Shown: piece by piece, positions 33,301-44,838 of the stretch
Position numbering within the stretch: the stretch's first letter is position 1
Layout of the letters: each line of letters begins with the position of its first letter
Origin: Treponema primitia ZAS-2
GTDB lineage: Bacteria; Spirochaetota; Spirochaetia; Treponematales; Breznakiellaceae
Direction of reading: 5' to 3'
Assembly (NCBI RefSeq): GCF_000214375.1
Contig: NC_015578.1
Span: forward strand, 2,108,001 to 2,172,000
Length of the DNA: 64,000 nt
The notes under the pieces: model-generated
The model's database searches: none
Told to the model about the DNA's origin: nothing
Seen by the model: the letters and a program-made list of their open reading frames with translations, nothing else
Made by a program: the position numbers and the translations under genes

Positions 33301-36300
33301 GTTGTCCAGCCCAAAGGTGAAGGGGGTATAGGGGTATGCGGAGGAGGTCGCCGGGTTAGTGGCAGGAGTCCAGTTATTGTTCTGGTTTCCTGCGGCGTCA
33401 AAGACCACTACATAGACTTTGTACTCCCCTTCGGTACTGCTTATGGGGAGGGCGGTCGGATCAAGGCTGGTGTTCCAGTCGATGCGGGCAGCGGGGGAAT
33501 TGGGCAGTTTTGTCCAGTTCGTAGTATCCGCCTCGAAAAGGGCCTGGTTAGCATGTAGGGTTGGTAATGTCGCACTTCCTACCGCTATTCTATAGAACAC
33601 TGCGGCAACCTGGTCTTCATCGGAGACGGTACCCCGGAGGGTGTTCACGTCGAGGTTAATGTAGTTATTGGATTGGTTGGCCAGGCTGATAGTTGCCGGG
33701 GCGGTGTTTGCCGCTCCCTGGATAGTCAGTTTCGGCGGGGTCTTATCCACGGTCACGGTCCGGGTGAGCTGGCTTGTCTTTCCGGCAATATCGGTCACGG
33801 TGATGGTATAGGTGTAGGTTCCGGAAGGATCCGCAGGGGTTGAACTTCCGTCAGCGGCTTTGGGCAGACCGATGACGTGCCAGGCATCGTTTTGAGCCCC
33901 GCTGGGGAAGGCGGAGGAGCTGGTAGAGGTATAGGTAATAACTGTACTGGCAAGGATTACCTCAGCGCCGCCTTGCTTTTGCTGTTTTATTTCCAGGCTT
34001 GCCAGACCGTTGGTATCGCCAATCGCGCCGTCCATAGCAAAGCTGCCGGTTACCACTTTGGTTGCGGTGGTATTGATTGTAGTTTCCGTCACAGTCGGCA
34101 GGGCTTTATCCAGCCCGAATTCAAGAGGGGCATAGGTATAGGGCGAATGGGTCGTCCAGTTGTTGTTCTGGTTTCCTGCGGCGTCAAAGACCGCCACATA
34201 GACCTTGTAGGTCCCTTCTACAGCGCTTCCGGCAGTGCCCGCTCCTATGGGAGCGTCGTTAGGATTAAGGATGGCTTCCCAGTTAATTTCGCTGCTGGGG
34301 GTAATTGTCAGCTTTTTCCAGCCATCGGCCTCCGCCTCAAAGATAGACTGAGCGGTGCTGAGGTTGTAGGTTGTCGTGCTGAGAGGGTTCTTCTGCACAT
34401 TATAGAACACCGCAGCGATACGGTTGTCGTCGGAGACCGTGCCCCTAATGGCGTTCGTGGCATCGTTAATCCAGGTAACGGAGCCTACGGTGCTGCCCGG
34501 GTTACGCAGGCTGACATTTGCTGGGGCGGCGAGCGCCGCCGACAGGTCCCCCAGTTTCGGGGGAGTGTTATCCACGGTCACGGTTCGGGTGAGCTGGCTC
34601 GTCTTTCCGGCAAGGTCCGTGAGGGTGATAGTATAGGTGTAGGTTCCCGGAAGATCGGCGCCCGTAGCAACGTTGGCCGGGGTGATCGGATCTCTGGGCA
34701 GGTTGGTGACGCTCCAGGTAGTGGCGGTGATGTTAGGGTTAGTGGTGAAAGTTTGAGTATCAATGGTTACCGTTGTACTGCCCTTGGTTTGGGTTATCAC
34801 CAGGTTTTTCAGGCCGTAGCTGTCGGAATCAGCCCCGCCCATACTGAATGCGCTGGGCTTTACCTGGGCGGTGGCGCCGACGGTGGTTTCCGTAAGGGTC
34901 GGCGGAGCCAAATCCAGCCCGAATTCCAGGGGGAGATAATTGGCTGTATACGGGTTTGAGGTCGTCCAGTTATTATTCTGGTTTCCTGCGGCGTCAAAGG
35001 CTACCACATAGACCTTGTACTTTCTTTCTACCCCATTTATGGGGATTGGTAGGGTGTTTGTTGTAGGATCAAGGACATCGGCCCAGTTAATTTCATTGGT
35101 GGGGCTAATGTTCAGAGTTTTCCAACCAGTATCCGCAACGAAGGCAGCTTTGTTGGTACCCAGGTTATAGGTCGGGGCGAGGTCACCAAAGGGCTGTATT
35201 CTATAGAACAGCGCGTCAACCTGATCGTCGTCGGAGACGATACCCCTGAGGGTATTCCCTGTACCGCCAATCCAGTTAACGCCGCCATCCAAGGTAAAGG
35301 CGGCCAACTTGACATCCGCCGCAGCACCGGTTCCGGCTCCCAGGGCGCCCAGTTTCGGGGGGGTAGTATCCACCGTGACCGTCCGGATGATTTGGGTGGT
35401 CTTGCCGGCAATATCAGTGACGGTGATGGTATAGACGTAGGTTCCGGAAGCGGCAGTACCGCTCAAGGGAGTTGAACCGTCCGAGCTCTTGGGCAGACCG
35501 TTGATGGTCCAGCCTATAGTACCGGAGTCCCCGGGGCTCCAAACGGTATCATAGTTTATAGCCGAAGGGTCAATGTCTACCACAACGCCGGTCTTTTCCT
35601 GTTTTACCGTCAGGATTTGCAGGCCGTTAGTATCCCCAATTGTCCCCGCCAGGCTAAAGCCGCCGGGCATCATCTGAGTTACGGTGGTATTGATAGTATC
35701 CGTAAGAATTGGCGGGGTCTTATCCACCCCGAAGTGAAGGGGCGTATATGGGTAAAGTGAGGCGGTACCCGGGATCGTTGCGGGGTCCCAGTTGTTGTTC
35801 TGGAGTCCTGCGGCGTCAAAGACCGCCACGTAGGCTGTGTACTTCCCTTCAGTGCTTATGGGGAGAGCCGAAGTCTGAAGGATGACGGCCCAGTTAATTT
35901 CGTTGCTGGGGTTAATTTCCAGCTTTTTCCAGCCATCGGTACTCGCAGTGGCAGTATCAAAGTTAGCCTGGGTGGTGCCAAGGTTATAGGTTGTTGTATC
36001 GAGGGGTGTCTCACTGTCCGGCACTATGTTATAGAACAGCGCAGCAATACGGTCGTTGTCGGAAACGTAACCCCTGAGGGTGTTCGGAATGCCGTCAATC
36101 CAGCGGACCCCGGATATGGTGTTGCCCTCGGTGGCCAGGCTGACGTTTGCCGGGGCGCTGTCTAAGGCGGACCTGTCTACCAGCCTCGGGGGGCTGACAT
36201 CCACGGTCACTATCCGGGTGAGGCTAGCCGTCCTCCCGGCAAGATCCGTGAGGGTGATAGTATAGGTGTAGGTTCCCTCAGCGCTGGTGCTGGGCATGGA

Positions 36301-39300
36301 GGGAACAGACCAACTATTAGAACCGGGATTAGTAAATGAGATTATATTTAATACCGTTACGGGGGTCGAGACTCCGGCTTCTTTCTCCGTAATAATCAGG
36401 CTTTTCAGCCCAACCGTGTCAGAGGCCGTACCGCCCAGAGCAAAGTTTAGGGGCTTCCTTACCTGGTCATTTGTGTTTATTACATTTTCTACCAGAGTCG
36501 GATAACCCGTATCCACACCGAAATCAAAGGCGGCGCCCATGTTGTTGTTCTGGTTTCCTGCGGTGTCAATGACCGCCGCATAGATTTTGTACTCCCCTTC
36601 AACAATAGCGCTACCACTCCAAATGGGGGCGTCTGTTGCAGGATTAATCGTGATGCTCCATTCGTCGGAGGTTCCGCTGCTAAGCTTCCTGGTAAAGCCT
36701 TTGCTTAAAAAGTCGGAGTCCCCGGATGCTGCGTTAATTAAAGGAGCGTCGTCAGTCGCTTTCTGTATCTTGTAATACAGGTTAGCTAAACTGTAGTTAT
36801 CGGCAGCGGGTATCTTAAAGGTAAAGGTACCGCCCACCCAGGGGGTGGTTGACGCCGGATCTATAACCCCGGCGAGTACAGCTATGGTCCCCAGGGTCGG
36901 CACGGTATCGTCCACCCGGACCGTCCGGGTCAACAGGGTTGTCCTACCCGCTTTATCCGTGGCGGTGATCACATACTCGTAGGTTTCGTCGCCAGTAACG
37001 GTCGGCAAGTTAGATATAGACCAGGTATTAGAACCGCCAGTGAAGGCGGTCGTCGGATTAGTCGGCTGATCGTATATCACCATCGGCGTGCCCGAGCCTT
37101 TTTTCTGTGTAATAACCAGGCTTTCCAGCGCATTGCTATCTTCCACATTGCCGTTCAGGGTAAAGCCGCTTTTACTTACCGCAGCCGGAGTGTTTGCAGT
37201 CAGGGTAGGCGGAGTGGCATCCACCCCAAATGCCAGGGGGGCATAATTGTTATAGGCCAGGGGAGGATCCCAGTTGTTGTTCCAGTTTCCTGCGGCGTCA
37301 AACACCGCTACATAAACCTTATACCACCCTTCAGTGGTGATGGCAGCAGTAGTGGCGGTCCAGCTCTTCTGCCCAGGCCCGGTGGTGTCCAGCTTTATCC
37401 AGTTATTAGGCGTAAGAGCCGCAGCTTCAAAAGCTGCCCGCGTGGTTTCACCGGGTGCGCTGTCTAAATACGGCAGTATCTTATAAAATACCGCCCCTAT
37501 CTCGTCATTATCATAGACGGTTCCCCGGAGCAGGTTTGCATCGCCGTTAATCCATATCTCAGTAGGGGCGAATGCAGGGGAAACTAATTTCGCGTTCAGG
37601 TCTATGTCTGCCTTGACGTTCACCGACAATTCTGTTTCCAGTTTCGGGAGGGTGGTATCCACCTTGATCTTCCGGGTTTCCGTAGCGGTTCTTCCGGCTA
37701 TGTCAGTGACGGTAATCTCGTAGATGTAGGTCCCGTCCACACTGGGAGCGGGTGTGGTAATAGATGTATAAGGGCTAAGAGGATCCCTGGGCAGCCCATT
37801 GGCGATTGACCAAGTACTGGATGTGGGAGAAGTAAAGGGGGTTGTCGGGTTAGTCGGTTGATTGTATATGGTCACCACGGGACCTGAATCTTTTTGCTGG
37901 GTAATAACCAGGCTCTTCAGTGCATTGCCATCCCCAACGGTGCCGCTTAAGCCAAAGTTCAGCCCCCGCCTCTGGGTATCGGAGGTATTTATGATTTCGC
38001 TCACCGTCGGAAGTTCTTTGTCCACCCCGAATTCAAAGGGAGTGTAATTAGTTCCCGAGTACGGAGTACCGGGAGACCCTGTCCCTGGGATTACAGCCGG
38101 GACCAAGTTGTTGTTCTGGTTTCCTGCGGCGTCAATGGCCGCCACATAGATTTTGTACAGGCCCGAAGATGCAGGAAGGGCAACAGTAACGGTCTGGTCG
38201 AAGTTGGTTCCGGTAAACGCTATTTTTGTAAAGCCGGCGCCGGTTAAAGCACTATCGCCGGAAGTTGCCGTAATAGAGGGATCAGCATTAGCTACCTTAT
38301 AGTACACCGCAGCTAACTTGTTGGTATCCTGTACGGTTATGTTGAAAGTAAAGTTAGCGGCATCTAAGTTATTACTCAACCAGGGAGGTGTGATCGCGCT
38401 GTCTATAACCCCGGTCAGGGTGTTTATAGTGCCCAGGGTTGTTGTCCCCAGGGTCGGTACGGTATCGTCCACCTGGACCGTCCGGGTTTCCACGGCGGTC
38501 CTGCCCGCTTTATCCGTGGCGGTGATGGTATAGGTGTAGATTCCGTCGCCGATAACCGTAGAGGGCAAGCTGGGGGTTGTCCAGGTCCCTGTAGTGGTTT
38601 GGGTTAAAACAATTGTACTGCCAGTCACGCCCGCCTTAGTTTGGACTACCACCAGGTTGTGCAGGGCGTTACTATCCGACACATTGCCGTTCAGGGTAAA
38701 GCCGCTTTTACTTACCGCAGCCGGAGTGTTTGCAGTCAGGGTAGGCGGAGTGGCATCCACCCCGAATGCCAGGGGGGCATAATTGTTATAGGCCAGGGGA
38801 GGATCCCAGTTGTTGTTCCAGTTTCCTGCGGCGTCAAACACTGCTACATAAACCTTATACCACCCTTCAGTGGTGATAGCAGCAGTATTGGCGGTCCAGC
38901 TCTTCTGCCCAGGCCCGGCGGTGTCCAGCTTTATCCAGTTGTTAGCCGGAAGATCAAAAGCTGCCCGCGTGGTTTCACCGGGTGCGCTGTCTAAATACGG
39001 CAGTATCTTATAAAATACCGCCCCTATCTCGTCATTATCATAGACGGTTCCCCGGAGCAGGTTTGCATCGCCGTTAATCCATATCTCAGTAGGGGCGAAT
39101 GCAGGGGAAACTAATTTCGCGTTCAGGTCTATGTCTGCCTTGACGTTCACCGACAATTCTGTTTCCAGTTTCGGGAGGGTGGTATCCACCTTGATCTTCC
39201 GGGTTTCCGTAGCGGTTCTTCCGGCTATGTCAGTGACGGTAATCTCGTAGATGTAGGTCCCGTCCACACTGGGAGCGGGTGTGGTAATAGATGTATAAGG

Positions 39301-42221
39301 GCTAAGAGGATCCCTGGGCAGCCCATTGGCGATTGACCAAGTACTGGATGTGGGAGAAGTAAAGGGGGTTGTCGGGTTAGTCGGTTGATTGTATATGGTC
39401 ACCACGGGACCTGAATCTTTTTGCTGGGTAATAACCAGGCTCTTCAGTGCATTGCCATCCCCAACGGTGCCGCTTAAGCCAAAGTTCAGCCCCCGCCTCT
39501 GGGTATCGGAGGTATTTATGATTTCGCTCACCGTCGGAAGTTCTTTGTCCACCCCGAATTCAAAGGGAGTGTAATTAGTTCCCGAGTACGGAGTACCGGG
39601 AGACCCTGTCCCTGGGATTACAGCCGGGACCAAGTTGTTGTTCTGGTTTCCTGCGGCGTCAATGGCCGCCACATAGATTTTGTACAGGCCCGAAGATGCA
39701 GGAAGGGCAACAGTAACGGTCTGGTCGAAGTTGGTTCCGGTAAACGCTATTTTTGTAAAGCCGGCGCCGGTTAAAGCACTATCGCCGGAAGTTGCCGTAA
39801 TAGAGGGATCAGCATTAGCTACCTTATAGTACACCGCAGCTAACTTGTTGGTATCCTGTACGGTTATGTTGAAAGTAAAGTTAGCGGCATCTAAGTTATT
39901 ACTCAACCAGGGAGGTGTGATCGCGCTGTCTATAACCCCGGTCAGGGTGTTTATAGTGCCCAGGGTTGTTGTCCCCAGGGTCGGTACGGTATCGTCCACC
40001 TGGACCGTCCGGGTTTCCACGGCGGTCCTGCCCGCTTTATCCGTGGCGGTGATGGTATAGGTGTAGATTCCGTCGCCGATAACCGTAGAGGGCAAGCTGG
40101 GGGTTGTCCAGGTCCCTGTAGTGGTTTGGGTTAAAACAATTGTACTGCCAGTCACGCCCGCCTTAGTTTGGACTACCACCAGGTTGTGCAGGGCGTTACT
40201 ATCCGACACATTGCCGTTCAGGGTAAAGCCGCTTTTACTTACCGCAGCCGGAGTGTTTGCAGTCAGGGTAGGCGGAGTGGCATCCACCCCGAATTCAAAG
40301 GGGGTATAGGTATATGGCGAAGGGGAAGACCAGTTTCTGTTCAGATTTCCCGCAATGTCAAAGACCGCCACATAGAGCGTATGCCGCCCTTCGGGGGCGG
40401 TAATGGAGCTGCTCCAGGTAGAATCGGGGTTGATAGCTACCTTTGTCCAGCCATTTATTGCAGCCCCGGCAGGATTTTCAAAATCGGATTTGGTGCTTCC
40501 AGTGGGGGCAGAACTTGCTATCTTATAAAATACTGCGCTTACCGCATCGTCATCGTAGACTGATCCACCGAGAATGTGAGCGGCATCATCAATCCAGACA
40601 TCACCGGTAACAGGCGGGGTGGTCAACAAGTGAGGTAACAAGTTTATGTCCGCCTTATTAGTTGGCCCGGTCGCTATGGTCAGTTTCGGTGGAGTGGTAT
40701 CCACCCTAACGATAAATTTTCTATAGGGGTCAAGTTCCTGGGTATTATGTTTGTCGACGATATCCTTTATATCAAAAATGTACTCATACTCTCCCTGTGC
40801 CGGGGCTGTGACATCCAATTTAACATGGACTGATGTAGTATCCGTAGGAGTTGGCATGGGAGAAATAGTAAGGACATAGTCGTTTACGGACCACGGCAGG
40901 TTTTCGCCGTTTCTGGTGATAGTAACGCTATTAGGTGTATTAAGGGCATTGGAATCGGTGGCGTCAAATTCAATTATGTAATCGCCATGGGCGTAGTTTT
41001 TCACACCGATAAGAGTTGTGTCCAGAGATTGAAAGTGATCTATTACCGGCGGAGCAGTATCCAAATAGAACTGCCGGTCCACAATATCGACGCTCTCATT
41101 ACCCAGCCTATCGTAGGCGAACACATGCAGGTAGCGTACTCCTTCAGCCCCCCCTGGGGTCGATGCGGTCGGATCAACCCAGCCTGGGTCGATCTTGTGC
41201 CAAACAATATTAAACGGCGATACGGATGTTGGGGATGGTTTTGTGCCTGAGTAAAGGGGGTTACCGTCAATAGTGTACCAAACAGCATCTGGTTCGCTCA
41301 GGGCATCCAGGTTCGTCCCGCTTATACGCAGGGTAGTGTCGCCGATACCAATGCCGGCGGTGGGGGTACTTATGGTTACTACCGGCCCGGTGGTGTCCAC
41401 AATGGCGGTGAAGGTATAGGTGGAGGTTCTGGGGTAAGCAGCAGTAGCAGTACTAACGGTAATATCCGTTACAGTAAAGGTGTAGGTGTAGGTGCCGTCA
41501 TAGGTATGGCTGCTCAGATTGGCCAGGCTGGAAGGAGAGCCAGGGTCCCTGGGCAGACTGGGGATATCCAGGGTCCAGGACGTATCACTCCCGAAAGGCG
41601 TTTGAGTATAAGTGGCGCTTATCGGAATGTTATGGCTCGGCGTCGAGCTGCCGGGGGCGGGTACAAAAACCTGGCGCAGGGTTATGGACGCCAAATCGTG
41701 GGTATCGCTGACGGTCCCGCCTACGGAGAAACCTGTATTACGGTGTACACCGGTAGCCAGGTCGTTCAAGGTGACGGTGTTGGTGGGGTCATCTTTAAAC
41801 TTGATGGTTGAAACTGTGGGCGCAGCATAATCCACACCGAATGGATAGGCAGCATAGTTGTAATACTGTACCGGGGAAGTACCCGGAATTTCTGCCGGAG
41901 CCCAGTTGGCATTCCAGTTTCCCGCAGCGTCAAAGGCCGCCACGTAAGCTACATGTCGGCCCTCAGGCAGCGGAGGAGTATTAACGGTGTCGCTCCAGTT
42001 GGATTCCCCTGAGCTGGCGATAGTTTTCTTTGTCCAACCATTTATGGGATTTTCAAAATCGGATTTGGCGCTTTCTGTGGGGACGGCAGCGGGGACTGCA
42101 ACTATCTTATAAAATACCGCGCTCACCTCATCCGCATCATAGACCTTTCCCCTGAGGGTGTTCGATTCTCCGCTGATCCAGTTTCCGGTGCCATAGGCAC
42201 CCAGGTCGCGGATGACGGCAC
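24376..42221 (-). pseudogene. Giant Ig-repeat lipoprotein, body and C-terminus (cut off from its start by an inversion)
   Basis: About 5948 codons, open without interruption, continuing the frame of the 42352-44667 gene. As the DNA stands, the only start for this part is an ATG at 42243 inside an inverted segment, with no signal peptide, so it is probably not made as a surface protein in this orientation. It is a chain of Ig-like beta-sandwiches of two alternating types: one ends TDxAGRTxxxTRxxxVD, the other has xAVFYxI and FDAAGNxNNN. The last ~330 residues differ, with repeated [ILM]-[AST]-Y-[YF]-D style blades (IAYYDKSDGRL, IAYYNATETGG), like a small beta-propeller. It holds a 1.5-kb tandem duplication (37146-40293). 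Likely adhesin or cell-surface scaffold when intact. Confidence 0.85.
37146..40293 (-). repeat. Recent 1.5-kb tandem duplication inside the giant gene
   Basis: Unit A (37146-38681, 1536 bp) and unit B (38682-40208, 1527 bp) are nearly identical, and a partial third unit runs to about 40293. The units differ by one 9-bp indel near 37410/38945 and a few substitutions. Each encodes about 509 residues, several Ig-like domains, and keeps frame. Confidence 0.92.
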
Positions 42222-42442
42222 TGAGCTTGTGGTATACAACCATCCAAGCTTTTCTCCCGGCTCAAACACATGGGGTGTCGGCAGTTTGCCCTCCACCGGC
42301 GTGGACGGGACCTATACCTATAATATTCTCGCCACGGATATTTCCGGAAGATCAACCCCCGTGACCCGGAAGATCAAGGTGGATACCATCCCCCCGAAAC
42401 TGGGAGCCGAACTTGGCCTTGCTTCGGACATTTCCCTGCTCA
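42222..42442. other. 221-bp inverted segment within the giant gene
   Basis: Bounded by TGAGC (42222-42226) and GCTCA (42438-42442). Inside, the plus strand encodes typical repeat sequence of the minus-strand gene (VDGTYTYNILATDISGRS, then RKIKVDTIPPKLGAELG). Flipping it back joins ...SLVIS-ELVVYNHP... on one side and ...ASDISLL-SAVIRDLG... on the other, both in frame, making one frame from 44667 to 24376. Confidence 0.95.
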
Positions 42443-44667
42443 CTAATAACCAGGCTTTTCATTCCGACCAAGTCCGACACCGTACCGCCCAAACTAAAGC
42501 CCATCGATTGCCTTGTGACAGCATCGGTGTTTATTATAGTTTCCGTCAAAACCGGAGACTTCGTATCCAGGATAAAGTAGACGTGCTGGGAAGCAGCCGG
42601 GCTTGCATTTAATACCGTGGTTATGGCAGTACCGGTCTGTAGATAATTTTTGGTAATTTTATCGTCCGCAATTCCTATTTCAAAGGAATATATCCCATCC
42701 GGGACATCAGTGGACAATGTAGCCGTAAAGCTCACCTCTTTGCGGGGCAAAGCGGGGGGCACCGGGGTGGGAGCAAGGGGGCTGATCACTACATCTACAG
42801 TTCCGGTAATCGGGGCGCCGTCCTTGTTGTAAAATTTTACGCTGCCCGTATTATCGTTCTTCCAAATAATGTCTTCCAGCCTGACCCCGTCATCGTCAAG
42901 GAAGCTTCCCTGGATGACCCTGGTATTGAGCAGGCGGTTATCGGTGGTGGCCAGGAGTGCAGCTTCGGTACCGATGGTATCGACAAGGCTGGTGAGCACA
43001 ATTTTTGGTTTATCAGTATCCTGATCCGCATCTAAGAGCACTACCGAGCGCTTATAGTTGCCCGCCTTATCCTTGGCGACAATATGCAGGTAGTTCAACC
43101 GGGAGGTAAAGGCGGTGGTATCAATGACTACCGATGCGCTTGTGCCGGCCTTCTTGTATACCGGCGCTTCGGGTGCATCAAAGAATGTGGCGGCGGCATT
43201 GTTGTACAGCGTTACCGGATCGTCTTCTTTACTGGTAGAGATGAGGTATTTGATCTCCCGGTAGTCGCTCTGCTCTTTATCGTATCCGATGTTATTAGCA
43301 TCATTGGCAACAACATCTGCGGCAATGAAGCCGTTTACGATAAACTGCTTCATCTTGTCGGTCGCTTCGCTTTCCTCAACATTCGGCTGTATCCGGGATA
43401 CATCTACCTCAGGCGGGGTCGTGTCTATGTAGACTGTGTAGGCCTTGGAGGATTCGCTGCCCTGGTTACTGGTGGTGGCAACGGTAAATTCATATTCGCC
43501 ATCGGTGAAGGTATAGTCCTCCAGGTCTTCATCGGTATACTTTGGATCAAAGTCGGTTTGTTCATAGGGCGTTCCCGGTGTTATTACATGGGATTTCAGT
43601 ATCCGCTCCATACGCTCAGGCGGATCGGATGCCAGCGTATTAGCCGTAAATTCCGCACGGGCCAGGATAGTTGCTGCAGCATCCCCGGCTTTCCTAACCG
43701 AGAGCGTGGCTATCCCTATCCCCGCCGAATGGCTGAGGTTCGCTTCGATCGTAAATTCTTTATTCTGGTAATCATTAACCAGGGGGGTAAACGTAATTTT
43801 GGGGAGTTCATTGGCTTTTATTATTTCCAATTTCCAGGGGGCATCTTCTTTAGGAGGGTATTGGGCAACGTGGATTTGTTTGCCATCCTCAAGAATCCCG
43901 TCCCACACCAGCAAGCGGTAGGAGTAGGTCCCTGTGGGCAGACCCTGGGGCTTTACCGTGGAGCTGGGCTTGTAGGGGTGCGCATCGGGAGCAATCCCAT
44001 AGTACCGGAAATTGACAAACTTTTTCCCGTCATCAGGATAGTCGGAATCCATGTCCGACCAGTCATCAGGTTCGTCGTTACCGTCAAGCCAAAACTTGAT
44101 TTTCGGGTAGCCCTGGGCGATACCCATATCGTCATTGGCCACGCCCCCTAAATAACCGCCGGAAATCATTTCCGCCAGTTCCTTATCCTCTTCTTTCAAC
44201 GGGGTCTGCACTTCCACTGTGGGGGGGCCGTTCTTAACCCTAAAGGGCAGTTCCTCGGAAACCACTGCCTTGCCTGTTCCGTCCCAGGCCTGGAGTTTAA
44301 CCGTTACATCGCCATTTAACCCTTCAAAACCTAATTCATTCAAGGTATCCAGGGTGACGAGATAGTTGCCCCCATTGGAAGATATATAGCTCGTCGCATC
44401 TTTGGTAATCGAGACATTGCCGGAGCCGTCAGGTTTCTTCCCGGTAACGGTGATGCTTACCCGGCTGATGGACATATCATCGGTGGCGTTTATTTCAAAA
44501 GATACATTCGATCCCCAGATAAAAGGGTTTTTGCTCGGAGACGGGGATACCAGATTTACTTTAGGAGGTTCTATATCAACCTTATTGCCCAAGCCTGCCT
44601 GTATCGGATTTTCGCAAGAAATCAGAACCAGGATTGCCAGACTTACCAATGAAAGTTTTTTATACAT
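42352..44667 (-). CDS. Giant Ig-repeat lipoprotein, N-terminal part (truncated by inversion)
   Basis: 771 residues. Lipoprotein signal MYKKLSLVSLAILVLISC, Cys18. The N-terminal ~340 residues are shared almost unchanged with the giant gene at 46054-61251. Then come Ig-like domains with DTTPPEVD-type joins. The last 28 residues are foreign, from reading the inverted 42227-42437 segment on the wrong strand, and end at a stop at 42352. With the segment reversed the frame continues to 24376 for a 6763-residue lipoprotein. As it stands, a short lipidated surface protein could be made. AGAGGT precedes the ATG. Confidence 0.9.
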   Translation of the reverse strand: MYKKLSLVSLAILVLISCENPIQAGLGNKVDIEPPKVNLVSPSPSKNPFIWGSNVSFEINATDDMSISRVSITVTGKKPDGSGNVSITKDATSYISSNGGNYLVTLDTLNELGFEGLNGDVTVKLQAWDGTGKAVVSEELPFRVKNGPPTVEVQTPLKEEDKELAEMISGGYLGGVANDDMGIAQGYPKIKFWLDGNDEPDDWSDMDSDYPDDGKKFVNFRYYGIAPDAHPYKPSSTVKPQGLPTGTYSYRLLVWDGILEDGKQIHVAQYPPKEDAPWKLEIIKANELPKITFTPLVNDYQNKEFTIEANLSHSAGIGIATLSVRKAGDAAATILARAEFTANTLASDPPERMERILKSHVITPGTPYEQTDFDPKYTDEDLEDYTFTDGEYEFTVATTSNQGSESSKAYTVYIDTTPPEVDVSRIQPNVEESEATDKMKQFIVNGFIAADVVANDANNIGYDKEQSDYREIKYLISTSKEDDPVTLYNNAAATFFDAPEAPVYKKAGTSASVVIDTTAFTSRLNYLHIVAKDKAGNYKRSVVLLDADQDTDKPKIVLTSLVDTIGTEAALLATTDNRLLNTRVIQGSFLDDDGVRLEDIIWKNDNTGSVKFYNKDGAPITGTVDVVISPLAPTPVPPALPRKEVSFTATLSTDVPDGIYSFEIGIADDKITKNYLQTGTAITTVLNASPAASQHVYFILDTKSPVLTETIINTDAVTRQSMGFSLGGTVSDLVGMKSLVISEQGNVRSKAKFGSQFRGDGIHLDLPGHGG

Positions 44668-44781
44668 ACAAATACCTCTTTTATGCGGTTATTATCGAAA
44701 AATACCCAACAATATTGAAAAATACTCTGTTTTATTATAGTATAAAACAAAATAAAAATCATTATTATACGAATTTTCGGA
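44668..44781 (-). promoter_or_regulatory. Promoter region of giant gene 1
   Basis: Reading on the minus strand: an imperfect palindrome TCCGAAAATTCGTA (44768-44781), TATAAT (44734-44739), then two copies of GTATTTTTCRATA (44713-44725 and 44693-44705), and AGAGGT before the ATG. The same order is found before giant gene 2. Confidence 0.65.
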
Positions 44782-44838
44782 GTATTTTACTAAAAAACCT
44801 TGATTATTGTAAATTATTTGGTAATTTTGGAAAAATTA

